DNA of 34,755 bases from Taibaiella sp. (GCA_013815385.1 JACDGL010000018.1:1-34755); one strand, 5' to 3'; positions 25,684 to 34,715 are shown, counted from the first letter of the stretch. Made by a program: numbers and translations. The notes: generated by a model not told the origin, from the sequence alone.

Positions 25684-26379
25684 ATGAAACAATTACTACT
25701 CTTTGCAATTGTATTCTTTACTTCAATATCCGCAACACGCGCACAAAGACATTGCGACCTAATAGGAAAATCACTCACCAGTCCTGCCACTATACAAAAT
25801 GGGATTCCCTTTTCTGTAACATTGCATATAAAAAATCTTGGGCCCGATGCTATAAAACCATTTGATACGATTGAAGCTTACTATAACGTGGCAGCTTCTT
25901 ACTATCCGGTCTTCAAACATCTTGGCTATTCGATTGCTGCAAATGATTCTATAATCATAACAGATACCATTACATATTCGTTTACTGTACCGGCAGACAA
26001 AAGCAGCCTGATATGCTCAGCACCGGAACTTTTGCATGGCATTAGTGCTGATTCCGCCATAGATCCTAACCTGGGCAATAACCAAACTTGTAGATCATTG
26101 ACATTATCAGCTCATGGAGGGGTTTGGGTATCTTCTATAAGTTCGGAAAGTGCTATGAAATATTATCCTAACCCGATGACAAACCAACTTTTTATTGAGA
26201 ATGCAGAGATTGGGGCAAGAATACGAATATTCAACATGACGGGGCAGCAAATGTATAATGCCGTTATTAGCTCTGACAAGGAAATAATCAATACCAGCAA
26301 TTTTAAAAACGGTATTTATTTGGTTGACCTGATGAGCAAAGATGGAAAGAGAGAGCATGCAAGAGTGGTGAAGCAGTAG
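25684..26379 (+). CDS. Secreted CARDB-like protein with T9SS type A sorting domain
   Basis: A 231-residue protein with a signal peptide (about 1-20, ending TRA-Q). An adhesin-like beta domain contains LHIKNLGPDAIKPFDTIEAY, then a Cys-containing segment ends in AIDPNLGNNQTC, and a sorting domain (about 155-231) starts with MKYYPNPMTNQLFIEN. It is exported by the type IX system. The gene at 26657 is a paralogue with the same order: NLGPDSF, then IIDPVLSNNTLC, then a YPNP sorting domain. Confidence 0.85.
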   Translation: MKQLLLFAIVFFTSISATRAQRHCDLIGKSLTSPATIQNGIPFSVTLHIKNLGPDAIKPFDTIEAYYNVAASYYPVFKHLGYSIAANDSIIITDTITYSFTVPADKSSLICSAPELLHGISADSAIDPNLGNNQTCRSLTLSAHGGVWVSSISSESAMKYYPNPMTNQLFIENAEIGARIRIFNMTGQQMYNAVISSDKEIINTSNFKNGIYLVDLMSKDGKREHARVVKQ

Positions 26380-26464
26380 TACAACTGGCTTGTTATGTGG
26401 TTACCAAGCTACAAAAAGGGGCGACTCCGGTTACTCTTCCTAAAACAGGTGGAGAGTGTGTTTC

Positions 26465-26497
26465 GCGAGGTTGCCTACCGGAGGTAGGCAACCTCGC
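26465..26497. repeat. Perfect palindrome between paralogous genes
   Basis: Fifteen-base arms (26465-26479 and 26483-26497) pair fully around GGA. It joins directly to the 47-base dispersed repeat copy B. Confidence 0.9.
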
Positions 26498-26542
26498 CTC
26501 CGGTAGGCGGGCTTCATTTCAAAGCCTCCTCGCAAGGACGTT
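26496..26542. repeat. Dispersed repeat, copy B
   Basis: It is 41/47 identical to copy A at 24439-24485, same orientation, and starts at the end of the palindrome. The rest of 26380-26656 contains no convincing gene. Confidence 0.8.
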
Positions 26543-26656
26543 CTTCCGGCGGTGTTCTTTGATTTGGATGGGTACTGCTGTAGTGGTACTGCGCAATTAT
26601 GGCGGTGGCGCAAATGGCAAAGCTTTAATTACTTTGTGGTACCTAAAAACTACTTT

Positions 26657-27370
26657 ATGACAAAGTTTATTACGCTGGCTTTTATATTTTTATCGTTTAT
26701 AGCTTCCGGTCAACGGCATGTTGATATAGCGATCATAAAGATCAATTCGCCGGTATCGGGCGATACTTTCTCGTCAGGGCAAAAATTTTCAGACGATTTT
26801 ACATTTACAAATCTTGGTCCCGATTCATTTCGTTCAACAGATCTTTTAGACCTTTATATAGAAGGCACTTTTGCTTTTCCTATCAATTCATCCACAGGTG
26901 TACCTCCCCATTTATCAGCACGGTTTCACGATAGTTTGCAGTTTGGCACCTGGACCTTCCCGCACGACTCTACCATACAGTATTGCTTACGCCTGGTACC
27001 ACGCAGCACCACCGGCGACTCTATTATAGATCCTGTACTTTCTAATAATACCCTATGCGACACTATTGTTTTTCGGGGAACTCATCTTGGTGTAAGTACA
27101 GTAAATGCTATCGGCGAGAATGTTATTTTATATCCCAATCCGGCTCAAAATTCGGTTAACATGGATGTAACCCTGGAACAAGGGAATACAATAACCATAA
27201 AAATAATGGATATGCTGGGCCGTATTGTAATAGAACAGCATGAAGGGCGTGTAGAAGCGGGTAAGCATACTTTTACTATCAATACCGCCGCCTTATCTGC
27301 GGGTATGTACTTATATAAAGTACTGGCAGGGGAAAGAGGGATAACCGGGAGGATGAATATTGCCAGATAG
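26657..27370 (+). CDS. Secreted CARDB-like protein with T9SS type A sorting domain, paralogue
   Basis: A 237-residue protein with signal peptide (about 1-18, ending ASG-Q). After it, DFTFTNLGPDSFRSTDLLDLY and IIDPVLSNNTLCDT parallel the upstream gene. The sorting domain starts with ILYPNPAQNSVNMDV and ends in GRMNIAR. Start ATG 26657 is used because the frame upstream of it lies in repeat sequence. The end of the gene (27209-27361) has a decayed second copy at 28312-28451, beyond the peptidase gene. Confidence 0.85.
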   Translation: MTKFITLAFIFLSFIASGQRHVDIAIIKINSPVSGDTFSSGQKFSDDFTFTNLGPDSFRSTDLLDLYIEGTFAFPINSSTGVPPHLSARFHDSLQFGTWTFPHDSTIQYCLRLVPRSTTGDSIIDPVLSNNTLCDTIVFRGTHLGVSTVNAIGENVILYPNPAQNSVNMDVTLEQGNTITIKIMDMLGRIVIEQHEGRVEAGKHTFTINTAALSAGMYLYKVLAGERGITGRMNIAR

Positions 27371-27428
27371 CAATTTGGAGTAGCCGCCCATTGGCATTGT
27401 ATTTTTATAATTGTTTAAAAAGATAATT

Positions 27429-28274
27429 ATGCTTTGGAAAGATAGTAGTGGCAGCGATAACATTGAGGATAGGCGGGGAATAGGCGGCAAACTGTTAGGC
27501 GGAGGTATAGGTGCGGGCGTAATAGGCCTCATCATTTATTTACTGACGGGGAACTCTTCTGCGCTGCTAGACCAGGTAAATAACCCGGCGCGCGATGGTG
27601 GCACTTTTACCCAGGAGCAACGTGCAAGCCAAGCGGAAGACAGTGCGTTTGTGTCGGTAGTACTAAAGGAAACTGAAGATGTATGGCACCAAATATTTAA
27701 CCAGATGGGGGCTACTTATGAGGAGCCACGGCTGGTAATGTTCAACCAATATGTACAATCAGACTGTGGCGGGGCAAGCAGTTCCTCCGGCCCGTTCTAC
27801 TGCCCGCTTGACCGGCGCGTATATATAGATCTTAGTTTTTATAATGAGCTGAAAGACCGTTTCAAAGCACCGGGCAATTTTGCTATGGCCTATGTGATAG
27901 CACATGAAGTAGGCCACCATGTACAAAACCTGCTGGGAAAGTCTGAAAAGATACAGCAGATGCGTAAGCGCCTAAACGATGTGGAGTATAACCGGCTATC
28001 TGTGAAGATGGAACTACAGGCAGATTTCTATGCCGGTGTATGGGCACACTATACAGAAAAGATGAAGGGCATAATAGAGAAAGGGGATATAGATGAGGCA
28101 CTTACTGCCGCTAACGCAATAGGTGATGACAGATTGCAAAAAGAGGCGCAGGGATATATAGTGCCAGACGCTTTTACCCATGGCACATCGGCACAACGGG
28201 TTTATTGGTTTAAAAAAGGGTACGAAACCGGCGATATAAAACAGGGCGACACCTTTAGTGACCCCAGTTTGTAA
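27429..28274 (+). CDS. Neutral zinc metallopeptidase, YpfJ/KPN_02809 family
   Basis: This 281-residue membrane-anchored protein has a Gly-rich transmembrane segment (about 18-40), a stretch SDCGGASSSSGPFYCPLDRRVY, and a zinc site HEVGH (159-163), followed by a later E..AD pattern (MELQADFYAG). The family is a putative zinc metallopeptidase with no known substrate. Start ATG 27429 is chosen over the TTG at 27411. A TATTTTTA element lies at 27400 with a TTTG 22 bases further upstream. The gene is flanked by the T9SS-domain sequence at 27209-27361 and its decayed copy. Confidence 0.9.
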   Translation: MLWKDSSGSDNIEDRRGIGGKLLGGGIGAGVIGLIIYLLTGNSSALLDQVNNPARDGGTFTQEQRASQAEDSAFVSVVLKETEDVWHQIFNQMGATYEEPRLVMFNQYVQSDCGGASSSSGPFYCPLDRRVYIDLSFYNELKDRFKAPGNFAMAYVIAHEVGHHVQNLLGKSEKIQQMRKRLNDVEYNRLSVKMELQADFYAGVWAHYTEKMKGIIEKGDIDEALTAANAIGDDRLQKEAQGYIVPDAFTHGTSAQRVYWFKKGYETGDIKQGDTFSDPSL

Positions 28275-28311
28275 GCGTACTTAAATGTTGGTACAACAAC
28301 ATAAAATAACT

Positions 28312-28451
28312 GATATGCCGGGGCGTAACTAATAGAACAGCATGAGGGGCGTGTAGGTGCGGGTAAGCGCGTTTACTACCAATACCGCCGCCTTATTTGC
28401 GGGTATGTACTTATATAAGGTACCTGCCGGGGAAACGGAAAGGATGAATAC
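28312..28451 (+). pseudogene. Decayed copy of a T9SS sorting-domain gene end
   Basis: The segment matches 27209-27361, the last 50 codons of the T9SS protein gene, with shared stretches such as TAATAGAACAGCATGA, AATACCGCCGCCTTAT and GCGGGTATGTACTTATATAA. It lacks several bases, so the frame is broken, and no start precedes it. It is a remnant of a duplicated gene end. Confidence 0.85.
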
Positions 28452-28490
28452 TTAAAACCAGTAGGGTAACAATAACCATACGGTTAATAA

Positions 28491-30410
28491 TCATCTAACC
28501 AGAGTAATATCACCTTTCACTGTCTGTTCTGTAGCATCTTCCTTATTGAGCGTGTAACGGATATAGTAATAATACGTGCCTACTTCAGCCGGTACGCCAT
28601 TTTTTGTTCCGTCCCATTGCCTGTCAATCCAGTAGCTCTTAAAGACCGACTGACCATAACGGTTGACCACCTCTGTATAAAATGACTTTAGCGGACAGCG
28701 TGATATGATGTGGAATTTATCGTTTCTGCCATCTCCATTGGGTGTAAAGCCGGAGGGTGCCCATATACAGCTATCGCAGGGGTAGGAGGCTATATCTAAA
28801 CTGGCATCAGCAAAACCGCAAACTGTGTACTTCTTCAATGAATAAGTGCCTGCTGCAGTAACAGTGACGCAGCAGGTAGTATTGCCGGTACTCCATTTAT
28901 ATCTATAATTGCTATCGGCCGGGGTTACCAACGATACCGATTTGCCATTGCACAATAACGTATTTGCCACCAGCGAAAAGGTATCTGGTATTGGTATGAT
29001 GCGAATGGAAAAAGAACTGATACTATCTCTGCAAGTAGGGTATGATGCCGTTACCGTATAGGTAATATCGGTATCGGGGTAGGCAATAGGCGTTGTGCTG
29101 ATGCTATTGTTCAGCCCGCGTGATGGCGACCACTTATATTTATAGCGCAGGTCGGCTGTCATCCTTATCTGCACAGGATCTCCCTTACATATAGCGGTAT
29201 CTTGATTGAGCAACTGGTACCATTGCAAAACGGTGATATGATCCGTATCGGTAGCTATGCACGTCTTGCCAGTGAGGTGCTGGGTAATAGTAGCCACATA
29301 GGTCTCATCGTTAATAGGACTAGCGACAGGATTGGATACGGTATTGTTATTGAGATAGGCATTGGGAGTCCATAAAATGGTGTAAGGAGAATCAGTGTTT
29401 GGAATGGCGGAAATGAGCGTAAGGGAAGTACCGCTACAAATAGTAGTATCGCTGTAAGTAAAATTTTTATACACCTTAAATACTATAGAGTCGCTGGTAG
29501 CTTGCTCGTTTACGCAGTTATCCACAAGTGTATTGGTATCTTTGCCTACCCTGCAATGCAGGCTGTACGTGCCAGGAGGAAGCGGCGCAGAAAGCAGAAG
29601 GTTGTATGTGGTAGCGATGGTGCCGCCGGCCTGGCACACGGAACTGACTGCAGCATTGACCCTAATACCTGTAACTGCCGGGGTAATGTAAAAATCAGAA
29701 CCATCCGCATCAAGAGATGTGCATAGTATAGGAACCGTCATGGTTACATGAATAGTATCGTTGGGGAAGTTGCACCCACCCACCTTTACGGCCTTGAACC
29801 GCGGGCGTACCGTATCGTATATAGAAGCGCTGGATTCTGTAAAATCAAGCGTATATCCATAGGTACTTCTTGACCAATTGAGAATGCACAGCGCAAAGGT
29901 TTGCCCTGCAGTGACGGGTAAAATAGTGCTGAAATGCGGTGTACCACCGGGCCCTTCTTTAGGGAGTGTAGCCCCAATATCCAATCCGGTGATGCCGGGA
30001 TTGCCAGAGGCATTGCAGCGGATAGAGAGATAGGGCATAGGCGTATTGGTAGTGTAGTTATAAAGAGCCGAACAGCCCGAATCAGTAATATTCCAAAGAC
30101 TCCAGTCGTAATCGTCTGACAGCCTATTGGGGGTGATCTTAAATACCAGGTTGCCGGGAGAAATAACATTGATGATGTACCATACCGAATTTACCTCTTC
30201 GTTGTATGGGTCGCAATCGTAGTTGCCCACGTTCAGTTCTGAATCTGTACCGCAACCTATGTAGGCATTTACCTGCTTGTAGATCGGTTTGCATACCGGA
30301 ATACCACCTATACAGTTTTGCTCAGGAGCATTGGAGATAGTAGTCTGTGCGGTAGCACTGAAAGTGCAGGTAAGACATAACAGCAGAGGAAGCAGATATA
30401 GATGTTTCAT
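28491..30410 (-). CDS. Large secreted protein with T9SS type B (gliding-motility-associated) C-terminal domain
   Basis: A 639-residue protein with signal peptide (1-22, ending ATAQ). The N-terminal 190 residues contain NCIGGIPVCKPIYKQVNAY and repeated Cys/aromatic patterns of a jelly-roll-like domain. The middle has PKD/Ig-like repeats (DTTICSGTSLTL, DTAICKGDPVQI, LLCNGKSVSL). The C-terminus (about 550-639) has WAPSGFTPNGDGRNDKFHI and NRYGQSVFKSYWIDRQWDG, the type B T9SS domain called CHU_C. It is probably a surface or gliding-related adhesin. It has no close neighbour on the minus strand. Confidence 0.88.
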   Translation of the reverse strand: MKHLYLLPLLLCLTCTFSATAQTTISNAPEQNCIGGIPVCKPIYKQVNAYIGCGTDSELNVGNYDCDPYNEEVNSVWYIINVISPGNLVFKITPNRLSDDYDWSLWNITDSGCSALYNYTTNTPMPYLSIRCNASGNPGITGLDIGATLPKEGPGGTPHFSTILPVTAGQTFALCILNWSRSTYGYTLDFTESSASIYDTVRPRFKAVKVGGCNFPNDTIHVTMTVPILCTSLDADGSDFYITPAVTGIRVNAAVSSVCQAGGTIATTYNLLLSAPLPPGTYSLHCRVGKDTNTLVDNCVNEQATSDSIVFKVYKNFTYSDTTICSGTSLTLISAIPNTDSPYTILWTPNAYLNNNTVSNPVASPINDETYVATITQHLTGKTCIATDTDHITVLQWYQLLNQDTAICKGDPVQIRMTADLRYKYKWSPSRGLNNSISTTPIAYPDTDITYTVTASYPTCRDSISSFSIRIIPIPDTFSLVANTLLCNGKSVSLVTPADSNYRYKWSTGNTTCCVTVTAAGTYSLKKYTVCGFADASLDIASYPCDSCIWAPSGFTPNGDGRNDKFHIISRCPLKSFYTEVVNRYGQSVFKSYWIDRQWDGTKNGVPAEVGTYYYYIRYTLNKEDATEQTVKGDITLVR

Positions 30411-30559
30411 GATTTCTTAAGCGCTGATTAAAATGATAGGGCAATTACCAAACAGGATGCACAGTAAATTTAACATTTTTTTATTTCTATCTGATTTTTT
30501 TGCAAGTGGGTACTTAGTGACTGATCTGTTGCGTAATGCATACCCTCCCAGCCATTTAC

Positions 30560-31468
30560 TTAAAATAAGCTTGCTCCAATGCTCATCTCCGGGGCTTTGA
30601 TGTTGGTGCCGCAGTATTGGTTCATTTGCTCTATGAAGTATTTTATCAGTTCGGGGGAGTGAAGCTCTTCGTGTTGGTGCATGAAAAAGTAGCAGGTCTC
30701 CAGCCCTTCGTTCATCCATTTTTTTATGCGTTGTACCCATTCATCTATTCGGGTATAGTCAGTAGGGTGGAGGCCATTGCCTACAAAACGGATGAAGCAC
30801 TGGGGGGTGGATAGGTGCATGTGCACACAATCGCGCCGGCCTGCGGCATCTGTTATAATAGTGCCGCGCTTCTGCTTATGCAAGAAACTATACAGCTCCC
30901 TGTTGTAGCCTTCGGGGTTAGAGTAAAAATCGGGATGGCGCAACTCGAGGAACAGCCCTATATCGGTGGGTATATCGGCAATGAATTCTTCTATAACAGG
31001 TAACTGGTTAGGGCCCATCTGCGGGTGAGGCATCAGGAAGAGTGGACCAAGATTACTGCCAAATTCAGCTACTATCTGCAGATACGCATCTACATCGGGC
31101 TTCGCATTCCTGAGCCTGCGTATGTGGGTGATGGATTGCGTGAACTTGGGGCAGAACAGAAAATCCTTTGGTACTTTTTCTTTCCACTTCTGCACCTGCT
31201 CTACAGAATGCTGGTTATAGAAAAAGCCGTTGAATTCAATTGAATTGAACTGCTTAGCATAGTATTCGAGGAAATCCTTCTCTTTTGTTTTTGGCGGATA
31301 TAGCTTGCCCAGCCAGTCTTTACGACCCCACTTGGCGCAGCCTACATAGAATTTGGTCTTGCCTTTCTTTTTAGATGCGTTTAAGACCTCTGTTGTTACT
31401 TCAGGGTCTGGTGGTAGGGTGAAGTCAACTGTTTTTAGTTCTGCGTCTGTTACTTTACCGAAATCCAT
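30560..31468 (-). CDS. DUF72 family protein
   Basis: This 302-residue TIM-barrel protein of the DUF72 (YecE-like) family has the signature YVGCAKWGRKDWLGKLYP near the N-terminus, FNSIEFNGFFYN, FLFCPKFTQSITH, and FLELRHPDFYS. The biochemical role of the family is unknown. Start ATG 31468 gives MDFGKVTD; a TTG at 31501 lies inside a hairpin and is rejected. The hairpin just upstream of the start may form a leader structure. Confidence 0.88.
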   Translation of the reverse strand: MDFGKVTDAELKTVDFTLPPDPEVTTEVLNASKKKGKTKFYVGCAKWGRKDWLGKLYPPKTKEKDFLEYYAKQFNSIEFNGFFYNQHSVEQVQKWKEKVPKDFLFCPKFTQSITHIRRLRNAKPDVDAYLQIVAEFGSNLGPLFLMPHPQMGPNQLPVIEEFIADIPTDIGLFLELRHPDFYSNPEGYNRELYSFLHKQKRGTIITDAAGRRDCVHMHLSTPQCFIRFVGNGLHPTDYTRIDEWVQRIKKWMNEGLETCYFFMHQHEELHSPELIKYFIEQMNQYCGTNIKAPEMSIGASLF

Positions 31469-31470
31469 AG

Positions 31471-31500
31471 TGGTACTTTTGGGGTGAACCAAAAGTACCA
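31471..31500. repeat. REP-like palindrome in the leader of the DUF72 gene
   Basis: Twelve-base arms TGGTACTTTTGG (31471-31482) and CCAAAAGTACCA (31489-31500) pair perfectly around GGTGAA. It lies only 2 bases before the DUF72 start codon on the minus strand. It resembles the palindrome at 24511. Confidence 0.75.
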
Positions 31501-31560
31501 AAAGTAATAAGGTGCAGGTTGAAAAATATAAAAAACCTTAGAACACCAGGGGAGTTTTAA

Positions 31561-32772
31561 TTATTTGCGTATAGCCGCAATACCGGGGAGCTCTTTGCCT
31601 TCGAAATATTCGAGCAGGGCACCACCGCCGGTTGATACATAACTTACCTTATCAGCATAGCCAAACTTATTGACCGCCGCTACACTATCGCCGCCGCCTA
31701 CCAGTGAGTAGGCGCCATTGTCTGTAGCCTCTACCACAGCCTGCGCTATGGCTTTAGTGCCGTGCTGGAACTTTTCCATCTCGAACACACCCATAGGGCC
31801 GTTCCATAGAATGGTTTTGGATGCTGTGATTATCTTTTTAAAATGTGCAATGGCCATAACGCCTATATCAAGGCCCATCCATCCGGCAGGTATCTCTGCA
31901 TTGTTGGCAGAAGAGGTATTGGCATCGGGCGCAAACTTATCGGCAATAATACTATCGGCAGGGAGGTGAATGCATACCCCTTTGGCCTCTGCTTTTTTTA
32001 GCAATTCAGTAGCCGTATCAAGTCTGTCGTCCTCGCAAAGTGAAGTGCCAATGTGGCAACCCTGTGCTTTGAAGAACGTATAAGCCATACCGCCACCAAT
32101 TATGATATCTGTAGCTTTATCGAGCAGGTTCTCAATGATCAATATCTTATCAGAAACTTTGGCACCGCCTATAATGGCTGTAAATGGCTTTTGATCGTTG
32201 TGCATTACCTGCTCAGCGGCTTTTATCTCGCTTTCCATCAGCTGCCCGAACATACGTTTGTCAGTAGGGAAAAACTGTGCGATAACTGCTGTGGAGGCAT
32301 GAGCGCGGTGGGCTGTACCAAACGCATCATTTACATATACATCGCCCAGCTTGGAAAGTTTTTCTGCAAAGTCTTTGTCGCCTTTTTCTTCTTCTTTGTA
32401 GTAGCGCAGATTTTCCAGCAATAACACCTGGCCGGGTTTCAGTGCTTTTGCTTTTTGTACTGCGTCGTCGCTTATGCAGTCTTCCGCAAAGGTCACTTCC
32501 ATACCCAGCAATTCGGAAAGATGTTTAGCCACAGGCTTAAGAGAGAAATCAGCCTTAGTAAGATTGGGTTTTTTCTCCATGTCCTTTATAGGCCTACCCC
32601 AATGGCTCATAAGCACTACACTGCCACCATCGTCCAATACCTTTTTTATAGTAGGCAGTGCGGAGGTGATACGTGTATCATCTGTTATTTTACCATCTTT
32701 TATAGGTACATTAAAGTCGACACGGATCAATGCTTTTTTATTTTCGAAATTATAATCGTTGAATTTGGTCAT
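31561..32772 (-). CDS. pgk: Phosphoglycerate kinase
   Basis: This 403-residue glycolytic enzyme transfers phosphate from 1,3-bisphosphoglycerate to ADP. Motifs: RVDFNVP near residue 17, SHWGRP (SHLGRP in many species), [17 protein letters not shown], and [12 protein letters not shown] near the C-terminus with [18 protein letters not shown]. Length is typical. It lies 76 bases downstream of gap on the same strand, separated by a hairpin; TATTTTTG (32795-32802, minus strand) in the T-rich side of that hairpin is an exact -7 match, so pgk may also have its own promoter. Confidence 0.97.
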   Translation of the reverse strand: MTKFNDYNFENKKALIRVDFNVPIKDGKITDDTRITSALPTIKKVLDDGGSVVLMSHWGRPIKDMEKKPNLTKADFSLKPVAKHLSELLGMEVTFAEDCISDDAVQKAKALKPGQVLLLENLRYYKEEEKGDKDFAEKLSKLGDVYVNDAFGTAHRAHASTAVIAQFFPTDKRMFGQLMESEIKAAEQVMHNDQKPFTAIIGGAKVSDKILIIENLLDKATDIIIGGGMAYTFFKAQGCHIGTSLCEDDRLDTATELLKKAEAKGVCIHLPADSIIADKFAPDANTSSANNAEIPAGWMGLDIGVMAIAHFKKIITASKTILWNGPMGVFEMEKFQHGTKAIAQAVVEATDNGAYSLVGGGDSVAAVNKFGYADKVSYVSTGGGALLEYFEGKELPGIAAIRK

Positions 32773-32804
32773 GATGTTTTAGCTATTCAGTGAGCAAAAA
32801 TAAA

Positions 32805-32833
32805 AAAGACCCTGAATACAGGGCCCTTTTTAT
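32805..32833 (-). terminator. Terminator-like hairpin between gap and pgk
   Basis: A 5-bp GC core (CCCTG/CAGGG) extends, after a small bulge, into an A/T-rich stem around loop AATA, followed on the minus strand by a T-run. Confidence 0.6.
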
Positions 32834-32848
32834 ATAAATCAAGTGTTA

Positions 32849-33862
32849 TTATTTGCTTATTAGGCCAGCGAAGTACTTTACAGTACGAACCAACTGGCTT
32901 ACGTAACTCATTTCATTGTCGTACCAGCTAACGGTCTTCACCATCTGCTGGTCGCCTACCGTGAGAACCCTGGTTTGGGTAGAATCGAATAATGAACCGA
33001 AAGAGATACCAATGATATCGGAACTAACAATTTCATCTTCGTTGTAGCCAAAGCTTTCATTAGCAGCAGCCTTCATTGCAGCATTTACTTCCTCTACAGT
33101 AGTTTTCTTGTTAAGTATGGATACCAGCTCTGTAAGTGAGCCAGTTACCACCGGTATACGCTGCGCCACACCATCCAGCTTGCCTTTTAATTCGGGCAAT
33201 ACAAGACCTATTGCCTTGGCAGCCCCAGTGCTGTTAGGCACTATATTTTCTGCTGCTGCACGTGCCCGGCGAAGGTCGCCCTTGGGGTGGGGAGCATCCA
33301 GTGTATTCTGATCATTAGTATAAGCATGCACAGTAAGCATGAAACCAGCCGCTATGCCAAAACTATTGTTAAGTACCTGTGCCATAGGCGCCAGGCAGTT
33401 AGTAGTGCAAGAAGCGCAGCTGATAACCGTTTCACTGCCATCGAGTATAGAATGGTTTACATTATAGACGATGGTTTTCATTTCGCCTGTGCCAGGAGCG
33501 GAAATAACCACTCTGTGAGCACCAGCTTTGATATGCGCCTCTGCCTTTTCCCTATCGGTAAAGAAACCGGTACACTCCAGTACTACATCTACACTATGCT
33601 TACCCCATGGTATCTGTGCAGGATCTTTCTCAGCATATATCTTTATTGCGTGGTCATTTACAATAATAGAATCGTCGGTATTAGTTACTTTCTGGCCAAA
33701 ACGACCCTGAGCAGTGTCGTATTTAAGCAGATGCGCCAGTACATTTGGTTTTGTAAGATCATTAATAGCTACTACTTCAATGCCATCCATATTGTATATC
33801 TGGCGAAAAGCGAGGCGACCTATACGTCCAAAACCATTGATGGCTACTTTTACTTTACTCAT
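32849..33862 (-). CDS. gap: Glyceraldehyde-3-phosphate dehydrogenase, type I
   Basis: This 337-residue enzyme oxidises glyceraldehyde 3-phosphate with NAD(P) in glycolysis. It has the N-terminal NAD fold [10 protein letters not shown], the catalytic Cys152 in [12 protein letters not shown], the [14 protein letters not shown] segment, and WYDNEMSY near the end. Start ATG 33862 gives the canonical [12 protein letters not shown]; a longer frame to 33934 is rejected because it extends through the promoter. It is the first gene of a gap-pgk block. Confidence 0.97.
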   Translation of the reverse strand: MSKVKVAINGFGRIGRLAFRQIYNMDGIEVVAINDLTKPNVLAHLLKYDTAQGRFGQKVTNTDDSIIVNDHAIKIYAEKDPAQIPWGKHSVDVVLECTGFFTDREKAEAHIKAGAHRVVISAPGTGEMKTIVYNVNHSILDGSETVISCASCTTNCLAPMAQVLNNSFGIAAGFMLTVHAYTNDQNTLDAPHPKGDLRRARAAAENIVPNSTGAAKAIGLVLPELKGKLDGVAQRIPVVTGSLTELVSILNKKTTVEEVNAAMKAAANESFGYNEDEIVSSDIIGISFGSLFDSTQTRVLTVGDQQMVKTVSWYDNEMSYVSQLVRTVKYFAGLISK

Positions 33863-33903
33863 GCTTATATTATTTTTAGAAAATATTTTTTTTGACTGTG
33901 CGG

Positions 33904-33935
33904 CAAAGGTACAAGTAGCGTAGATAAAATCCAAA
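33904..33935 (-). promoter_or_regulatory. Predicted gap promoter
   Basis: On the minus strand TTTG (33932-33935), a spacer of exactly 20 bases, then TACCTTTG (33904-33911), a full match to TAnnTTTG. The gap ATG follows 41 bases later. Confidence 0.6.
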
Positions 33936-33988
33936 GAGAGTAATTTTTATAACATTTAATTCTATCAAAATCATCTTTATTTTCAGGT

Positions 33989-34387
33989 ATGGAAAAGATA
34001 TTGCGCACAACAGGTGATGTAAAACAGCTTTCCAGCTTCAGGTGGATAGAGAATGGGCATATATTATTATGGCTTATAAAAGATACCTGCTGGGCTATGG
34101 TGTGGCGCCCAGGTGGTATATTCATGATATTCCCCACGCTGGGTGTGGCGTTTTATATTTTATGGCGCTCGAGGGCTGTGCGTGCTGAGGCCTTTCACAA
34201 CCTGGCTGTATGCCTTTGGATAATGGCCAATTCGGTATGGATGGTAGGGGAGTTCTTTAATATAGAAGCACGGCCTATAGCAGTAGGCATATTTCTGACC
34301 GGGCTTTCGGTACTATTGATCTACTATATATTCTTTTTCAAGAAAGACAGAGAAACAGAGAATAATATAGAAAGGGGCCAAGTGTAA
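33989..34387 (+). CDS. Four-helix membrane protein, unknown function
   Basis: A 132-residue protein with about four hydrophobic segments (roughly 25-40, 43-60, 71-90, 97-117) and short basic/acidic ends. Segments are Trp/Met/Phe-rich, e.g. LWLIKDTCWAMVW and FYILWRSRAVRAEAF. No family recognised, but the composition is clearly that of an inner-membrane protein. It is divergent from gap and closed by its own terminator. Confidence 0.7.
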   Translation: MEKILRTTGDVKQLSSFRWIENGHILLWLIKDTCWAMVWRPGGIFMIFPTLGVAFYILWRSRAVRAEAFHNLAVCLWIMANSVWMVGEFFNIEARPIAVGIFLTGLSVLLIYYIFFFKKDRETENNIERGQV

Positions 34388-34392
34388 TAAAG

Positions 34393-34418
34393 AAAGCCCC
34401 ATGTGGGGCTTTTCAGTA
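34393..34418 (+). terminator. Intrinsic terminator after the membrane protein gene
   Basis: An 8-bp stem (34393-34400 with 34405-34412) has loop ATGT, followed by only a short T-run. Confidence 0.7.
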
Positions 34419-34436
34419 TTATCAAAATAGAAAGAC

Positions 34437-34619
34437 TTACATGCCAGTTTTAGCTTCTGTTTTTGTAGTTTTTTTAGTTGTCTTTCTCATCACTTTCTTA
34501 CCATGTTTCATTTTACTTTTTGAAGTAGTGGTAGTAGTCTGGTCAGTTTTTTTATCCTGAGCAATGGCTGGTGAGGCCAGGAATGCACCGAATGCAAGAA
34601 GCAAAACGATTTTCTTCAT
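34437..34619 (-). CDS. Small basic secreted protein
   Basis: A 60-residue protein with a signal peptide (MKKIVLLLAFGAFLASPAIA-Q) followed by a Lys/Thr-rich tail (TTTTTSKSKMKHGKKVMRKT...). The mature part, about 39 residues, is strongly positive and likely unstructured. No family recognised. Convergent with the four-helix gene. Confidence 0.65.
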   Translation of the reverse strand: MKKIVLLLAFGAFLASPAIAQDKKTDQTTTTTSKSKMKHGKKVMRKTTKKTTKTEAKTGM

Positions 34620-34681
34620 AAAATGATGTATTTAGTTTGAGATCACAACTATCCGAAACTTTTTTGCCTGAATAGCGTCCA

Positions 34682-34689
34682 TACCTTTG
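34682..34689 (+). promoter_or_regulatory. Candidate -7 element for the gene at the right edge
   Basis: TACCTTTG is an exact match to TAnnTTTG, 26 bases before the ATG at 34716. A TTTG is present at 34663 but only 15 bases upstream, shorter than the usual spacing. Confidence 0.4.
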
Positions 34690-34715
34690 GTTAAGAACGA
34701 CCAAAACACAAAAAT

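Noticed and set aside
26552-26656. N-terminal extension of the T9SS paralogue
   Set aside because: The extension lies in repeat sequence and lacks a signal peptide; the ATG at 26657 starts a clean one.
33287-33895. 202-residue plus-strand frame
   Set aside because: Antisense to gap, with a Tyr/Ile/Ser-rich composition typical of shadow frames.
33862-33934. 24-residue extension of GAPDH
   Set aside because: It overlaps the predicted promoter, and all family members start close to the KVAINGFG motif.
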